DNA of 17,882 nucleotides from Flavobacteriaceae bacterium (GTDB taxonomy: Bacteria; Bacteroidota; Bacteroidia; Flavobacteriales; Flavobacteriaceae): positions 1 to 17,882 of the forward strand of contig CATEMS010000187.1 of the NCBI GenBank assembly GCA_949507465.1. Direction: 5' to 3'. Each line of letters starts with the position of its first letter. Position 1 is the stretch's first letter. Below, piece by piece: positions 13,830-17,882 of the stretch. The position numbers were made by a program, and so were the translations under genes. A model generated the notes under the pieces. That model searched no databases, was not told the DNA's origin, and worked only from the letters and a program-made list of their open reading frames with translations.

Positions 13830-16637
13830 TTATTTTAAATCAATAAAATAGTTGTTAAGGTTTACTTTGGCATTCAAATTTATTTTTTTGCGCAACCTAT
13901 ATCGTTTAATTTCGACACTTCTGTGAGATATATTAAGAAGTGGCGCAATTTCTTTAGAGGACAAATTTAATCTTAAATAAACACAAAATCTCAAATCATT
14001 TGCAGTCAGGTTGGGGTGCAAACTCTTTACCTTTTTAAAGAAATCTTTATCTGCATGGTTGAATGCTTCTTCAAAAAACTCCCAGTCATCTTTGTCATTT
14101 AAAGATTTATTTATTTTTTTAATCAAAGGAGCAATTGATTCTATTTCAGAATATTGTAAGAGTTCTTTCTTAAAATCATTGAGCACATTGTTTTTCTTTA
14201 TCATGCTCATTGTAGAAACAGCCAACTCTCTATTTCTAGCCTCAATCTCTTGATGTAGTTTTTCATTTTTTAGTTGAATGATTTGTTTTTGAGTTTCAAG
14301 TTCTTTCAAAGCAATTTCTTTGCTGCTTTTTTCTAACAATCTGTTTCGCTCCAACCTGTATGATCTCTTATACCAAGCGTTGACCAGTATAAAAAAGAAA
14401 ACAAATCCAAAAACATACAGAAAAATGGAGATGTAAGAAAAATACCAGGGTCTTTCTATAGTGAAGGAGTAACTCGCCTCACTCTCCTGGATCTCATTAT
14501 TAACCCGCGCCCTTAGAAAAAAATCATAGTCTCCATAACCCAAATTTTCAAAAGAAATAGAAGTGTCTGTGCTCCAATCACTCCAAGAGGCTTCAGCACC
14601 ATTGTCAAGTAGGTATTGAAATTCTGTAACCTTATAAGCATTGTACTGTGCTACAGAATATTCAAACACGAAGCAATTATCGTTTGGATTGAACACGTTT
14701 GTTTCTCGCTCTATGGCAACTGCATCCTGTTTTGATTCTCCTACATAGATGGTGTTAAGAGAAACCTTAAAATTATGTTGCTTGGCATCTTTGGTGTTTA
14801 CAAGCATATAGCCATTTGAAGTACCAAAAAGATACTCCTGCAAACCTACTTTTGTAATATTTTCATATCCCTTCTTTTGATTTCTAAGCGATGCAGGTAT
14901 TTCCATGGTTTTAATTGTATAGGAGTCACTAAAGGGCTCTTTAGTAACATAGGTCATCCCATCTTTTGTAAAAAACCATAACATTTCAGGAACATTGGTC
15001 TCTAATTTTCCAGAAACAAATGTTTCTTTCGAAAAAATAGTGCTCAAACGCTCCTCTTTTACAAACTCATCAGCGCTTGTATCTAAGGCAAAAACACCCT
15101 CCTCGTTTGCATACAAAATACGGCCATAAAAAGAGGCAATACTAGAGTTTGATCCTTTACTGACAGAGTTGTATGTCTTGATATTCTTAACATGGGTGTA
15201 TGCAGAATCGAGTGTTAGAGAATAAACCCCTTTGTATTCATGACTTATTAAAAGAGTGGAATCTGAAGAAAATTCGAAATGTTTTGAAGAAATGTCAAAG
15301 CCTTTAATTTTGTTGCGATATTCCCATTTGCCATTAATGTTGTGTAAGATATGTAAGCCATCAAAATTTCCCTGGATTAGTATAGACCCTTTGTTTTTTT
15401 GACTTGGTTTTATGGACCAGGTCCCCATCTGATTTGCAATTAGGGTTGCAGAAGAACCCTCTATTTGAAAAGTACCTTTGTTATGCCCGCAAAAAAGGGT
15501 GTCATTGATATTCGCAAGACACCAAACTTGTCCCTCAGTGCCTCGAATGAGGGTAAAAGGATCATTTGTATTAAAGGGCTTGTAAAACAATCCCTGATTG
15601 GTTCCTAAATACAAATTGTTGTCAAAAACTATCGATGCATAGGTTGTACCCAAGGCGCCAACTCTGTCTGTGTAATTTAAATAAGGAGATTGTAAGTTGA
15701 TGCAATCAAGACCATTGTCTAGACCCACCCATAGATTGCTGCTACTATCCTCAAACAAAGACAAGGCAGTATTATCTCCAAGGCCACTGAATTTATTTAT
15801 GCTAAAGAGTTGCTCTCCATTTTCAGATAGATGAATCACACCACTACCAATAGTACCTAGCAGAAAAGTACCGTCAAAAAGAGAAAGAGCTGAGTAAATA
15901 CTTGCCTGCCTAATCTCACTATCTAGTGATATTGGCCAAGGGGTAACGCTTGAAATATCTATTTGAAATAGACCGCTATTTTCAGTCACAGCAAGTGTTT
16001 TGTTAGCTACAGATAAAATTTGCACAACAATATCATTGTTGAACTTCTTGGCATCAAATAGTTTCTTTTTGATCCCGTTTTCAATAGTAAACAGACCACT
16101 ATTTATTTCATAAAAATAAATCTCTTGATCTACCTTAAAGAGTTTGTGTATGGTGTTGTCAGAATTAATGACTTTAATACTGCTATCCTCTGTGTTGTAA
16201 ATGTATATTCTTGTTAAAGATTGAAATAAAATCCATTTGTTGTAAGGAGTAATACTCCAAAATTGTTCATCTTCGATAAGGGTAACATCTAATGTTGTAG
16301 TGAGTGAAGTGTAACTAAGCTTACCATTTGTGCCAGAATCCCAGTACCCAAATTCCATGTAGCTTCCAGTATAAATTTTATTATCTAAAGCACAAACAGA
16401 TCTAACAATGGTATTATTTGGTGATGGATACAAAAACCAAGAAGAACCATTGTACTCCATAAGTCCTTCATTATTAGCGACATATATAAATTTTTTGGCA
16501 GATTGTGTGATAGACCAATTCTGGGTTCCTGCTTTATATACCTCTGTAGAATAATTTGTTATAGGAGGTAATTCTTGTGTAAAGAGTGTTGTAGTCCAAA
16601 AACAAAAAAGAAAAAAAATAATCTTTTGTATGTGCAT
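13830..16637 (-). CDS. Membrane-spanning propeller/Y_Y_Y sensor with LuxR-type HTH (PUL regulator)
   Basis: A 935-residue one-protein sensor and transcription regulator. It has a signal peptide (MHIQKIIFFLFCFWTTTLFT), a periplasmic propeller (about 30-640) with repeats such as IYVANNEGLMEYNG, LWVGLDNGL and LYLGTNQGLFY, and a Y_Y_Y domain (about 652-734, with FQYLLDNG and SWSDWS). These are followed by one transmembrane helix (about 735-756), a basic coiled coil (about 757-825) and a C-terminal LuxR-type HTH (about 881-920, LSSKEIAPLLNISHRSVEIKRYRLRKK). No histidine-kinase, ATPase or receiver domain is present, so it is not a classical hybrid two-component system. The start at 16637 is preferred over the in-frame ATG at 16688: it gives a proper signal peptide, and a promoter-like box lies between the two. 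Control of the downstream PUL is inferred from position and family. Confidence 0.92.
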   Translation of the reverse strand: MHIQKIIFFLFCFWTTTLFTQELPPITNYSTEVYKAGTQNWSITQSAKKFIYVANNEGLMEYNGSSWFLYPSPNNTIVRSVCALDNKIYTGSYMEFGYWDSGTNGKLSYTSLTTTLDVTLIEDEQFWSITPYNKWILFQSLTRIYIYNTEDSSIKVINSDNTIHKLFKVDQEIYFYEINSGLFTIENGIKKKLFDAKKFNNDIVVQILSVANKTLAVTENSGLFQIDISSVTPWPISLDSEIRQASIYSALSLFDGTFLLGTIGSGVIHLSENGEQLFSINKFSGLGDNTALSLFEDSSSNLWVGLDNGLDCINLQSPYLNYTDRVGALGTTYASIVFDNNLYLGTNQGLFYKPFNTNDPFTLIRGTEGQVWCLANINDTLFCGHNKGTFQIEGSSATLIANQMGTWSIKPSQKNKGSILIQGNFDGLHILHNINGKWEYRNKIKGFDISSKHFEFSSDSTLLISHEYKGVYSLTLDSAYTHVKNIKTYNSVSKGSNSSIASFYGRILYANEEGVFALDTSADEFVKEERLSTIFSKETFVSGKLETNVPEMLWFFTKDGMTYVTKEPFSDSYTIKTMEIPASLRNQKKGYENITKVGLQEYLFGTSNGYMLVNTKDAKQHNFKVSLNTIYVGESKQDAVAIERETNVFNPNDNCFVFEYSVAQYNAYKVTEFQYLLDNGAEASWSDWSTDTSISFENLGYGDYDFFLRARVNNEIQESEASYSFTIERPWYFSYISIFLYVFGFVFFFILVNAWYKRSYRLERNRLLEKSSKEIALKELETQKQIIQLKNEKLHQEIEARNRELAVSTMSMIKKNNVLNDFKKELLQYSEIESIAPLIKKINKSLNDKDDWEFFEEAFNHADKDFFKKVKSLHPNLTANDLRFCVYLRLNLSSKEIAPLLNISHRSVEIKRYRLRKKINLNAKVNLNNYFIDLK

Positions 16638-16649
16638 ATTGTTGTATGA

Positions 16650-16673
16650 TATTTTGGCAAAAATACCAAAATA
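16650..16673 (-). promoter_or_regulatory. Candidate promoter/operator of the regulator gene
   Basis: An 8-bp inverted repeat, TATTTTGG and CCAAAATA, has an 8-bp spacer. Read on the minus strand, that spacer is TATTTTTG (16665-16658), an exact TAnnTTTG -7 element. It ends 20 bp before the preferred ATG at 16637. A TTG lies 15 bp upstream, slightly closer than the usual spacing. A repressor or autoregulator binding the arms would cover the promoter directly. The promoter match and the repeat are seen; function is inferred. Confidence 0.45.
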
Positions 16674-16691
16674 AATAGTACAACACATGCA

Positions 16692-16730
16692 CTAAACTAA
16701 ACAGAGGTGAAAAATACCTACTTAGTTTAG
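16692..16730 (-). repeat. Inverted repeat overlapping the dsbD stop codon
   Basis: Nine-base arms CTAAACTAA (16692-16700) and TTAGTTTAG (16722-16730) are perfectly complementary. An inner AGGT (16705-16708) and ACCT (16716-16719) can extend the stem across a small internal loop. The stop codon and last two codons of dsbD lie in one arm. No T-run follows on the minus strand, so this is not a standard intrinsic terminator. It may act as a weak terminator, a 3'-end stabiliser or a binding dyad upstream of the regulator gene. Confidence 0.45.
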
Positions 16731-17882
16731 AGTAATATTTGAAAAATTATCTAATCCTTCTCTAAGCCACTCCAAATATGCATCTGGGTCTGGGGTGTAA
16801 CCCAATGGTTTATTTAATAGAGTAAAGTCTGTGTCTATTAAAATATAGTAAGGTTGAGAATTATTTTTAAAATTAACGGTTTGAAATGTAGCCCACTTAT
16901 CGCCCACTGTTTTTATTTCCTTGGTGCCACCCGTTGGTTTTTGAAAATTGAAAGTAGCATTGGTATCAAGTTTTTTTCTATCGTCAACATAAAGTGATAC
17001 CAAAATATAATCCTGAGTAATCACAGAATATATATCATCTCTTGTCCAAACCTGCTCCTCCATTTTACGACAATTCACGCAAGCCCATCCAGTAAAGTCT
17101 ATCATGATAGGCTTATTTGTTTTTTTAGCCTCTGCTAAGCCCTCATAAAAATCTTTAAATCCTGTAATGCCAAGGTCCTCTTTATCATAAAGGCTATAAA
17201 ACATAGGAGGTGGAAAACCACTCAATAGCTTTAAATTAGAATATTTCGTGTTAGAAAGACCAGGCAGTAAGTACAAAAAGAAACAAATACTTGCAACACC
17301 TACTATGACATTTCCAAGCGGAAGTTTCTTCTTTTTAGGACCATCGTGCGGGAAGCTTATAAAGCCAAACAGATACAAGGCAAGACCAAGAGAACATAGT
17401 ACCCAAATGGCAATAAACACCTCTCTTTTTAATAGTCCCCAGTGTTCTACTAGATCTGCATTTGACAGAAATTTAAAAGCCAGGGCTAACTCAACAAAAC
17501 CCAAAACAACTTTTACAGTATTTAGCCAACCACCACTTTTTGGCAGGGTATCTAACCAATTTGGAAACAAAGCAAATAAGGCAAAGGGTAAGGCTAAAGC
17601 CAATCCAAATCCTCCCATTCCCATTGATAATTGCATGGCGCCGCCATCACTTGACAAAGAACCGCCCAACAGAGAACCTAAAATAGGTCCTGTGCAAGAA
17701 AAAGAAACGATGGCAAGTGTAAGAGCCATAAAGAAAATACCTATGATCCCGCCAATGCTATTGGCTTTATCATCCATTTTATTACTCCAAGACTGTGGAA
17801 GTGTAATTTCATAGTATCCAAAAAACGAAAAAGCAAAGGCAATAAATATGATAAAAAAGATAACATTGAGCGCTACATTGGT
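16722..17882 (-). CDS. dsbD: DsbD-type protein-disulfide reductase, C-terminal part
   Basis: Passes electrons from cytoplasmic thioredoxin across the inner membrane to periplasmic or exported thiol proteins. The gene is cut by the right edge; 386 residues are visible. In-frame coding continues from 17777 to the edge (ending TNVALNVIFF at the N-side), so the ATG at 17777 is internal. The fragment shows several transmembrane helices of the DsbD core, with the conserved cysteine in SFSCTGPILG (residue 63 of the fragment). A C-terminal thioredoxin-like domain follows, with WACVNCRKMEEQVW (Cys268 and Cys271), the CxxC pair typical of Bacteroidota DsbD proteins. The N-terminal part is outside the window. 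It precedes the regulator gene by 84 bp; a functional link to the PUL is not evident. Confidence 0.93.
   Translation of the reverse strand, partial: TNVALNVIFFIIFIAFAFSFFGYYEITLPQSWSNKMDDKANSIGGIIGIFFMALTLAIVSFSCTGPILGSLLGGSLSSDGGAMQLSMGMGGFGLALALPFALFALFPNWLDTLPKSGGWLNTVKVVLGFVELALAFKFLSNADLVEHWGLLKREVFIAIWVLCSLGLALYLFGFISFPHDGPKKKKLPLGNVIVGVASICFFLYLLPGLSNTKYSNLKLLSGFPPPMFYSLYDKEDLGITGFKDFYEGLAEAKKTNKPIMIDFTGWACVNCRKMEEQVWTRDDIYSVITQDYILVSLYVDDRKKLDTNATFNFQKPTGGTKEIKTVGDKWATFQTVNFKNNSQPYYILIDTDFTLLNKPLGYTPDPDAYLEWLREGLDNFSNITLN

Noticed and set aside
16638..16688. Longer N-terminus for the regulator, starting at 16688
   Set aside because: It adds 17 residues before a clean signal peptide and would place the start upstream of the best promoter-like box; the ATG at 16637 fits better.
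17775..17777. ATG at 17777 as the start of the DsbD gene
   Set aside because: The same frame stays open to the window edge and encodes hydrophobic DsbD-like sequence, so this Met is internal.
17248..17814. 188-codon plus-strand open frame opposite dsbD
   Set aside because: It is antisense to a clear DsbD membrane domain, and its composition is that of a shadow frame.

Overview
The window comes from a low-GC member of the Bacteroidota, most likely a marine Flavobacteriaceae. The evidence is AT-rich DNA, start codons without Shine-Dalgarno sequences, a SusC/SusD pair, and two secreted proteins with type IX secretion (T9SS) C-terminal sorting domains. No genus is claimed. Every gene I can support lies on the minus strand, so the biological order runs from high to low coordinates.

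In transcription order: (1) the C-terminal part of a DsbD-type thiol:disulfide reductase, cut by the right edge (16722-17882). (2) A membrane-spanning sensor/regulator (13830-16637) with a periplasmic propeller, a Y_Y_Y domain, one transmembrane helix, a coiled coil and a LuxR-type HTH, but no kinase or receiver domain. (3) A 231-bp control region (13599-13829) with a helically phased GTTG-motif array. (4) A compact polysaccharide utilization locus (PUL): susC, susD, a PKD/binding-module lipoprotein, a GH16 laminarinase-like lipoprotein, a GH3 beta-glucosidase lipoprotein and a two-module T9SS-secreted binding protein, with gaps of 2-17 bp. After a 106-bp gap comes a small T9SS-secreted protein of unknown function. 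(5) A strong intrinsic terminator (1215-1251), then the glycolytic genes pfkA and gapA (gapA is cut by the left edge).

Working model: this is a beta-1,3-glucan (laminarin-type) PUL. GH16 cuts the polymer, the PKD/binding-module lipoprotein and SusD bind it, SusC imports oligosaccharides, and GH3 releases glucose. The HTH regulator probably senses the sugar in the periplasm and acts on the susC upstream region. pfkA and gapA just downstream would process the resulting glucose. The substrate is inferred from the GH16+GH3+SusCD combination and was not tested.

The least explained parts are: a beta-sandwich-like module present four times in two neighbouring proteins with different export routes; a domain of about 165 residues in the GH16 protein, between its PKD-like domain and the catalytic domain; the small T9SS protein; and the repeat arrays upstream of susC and of the regulator gene. 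I see no RNA genes, CRISPR arrays, insertion sequences or phage genes, and no gene-free stretch longer than 231 bp.
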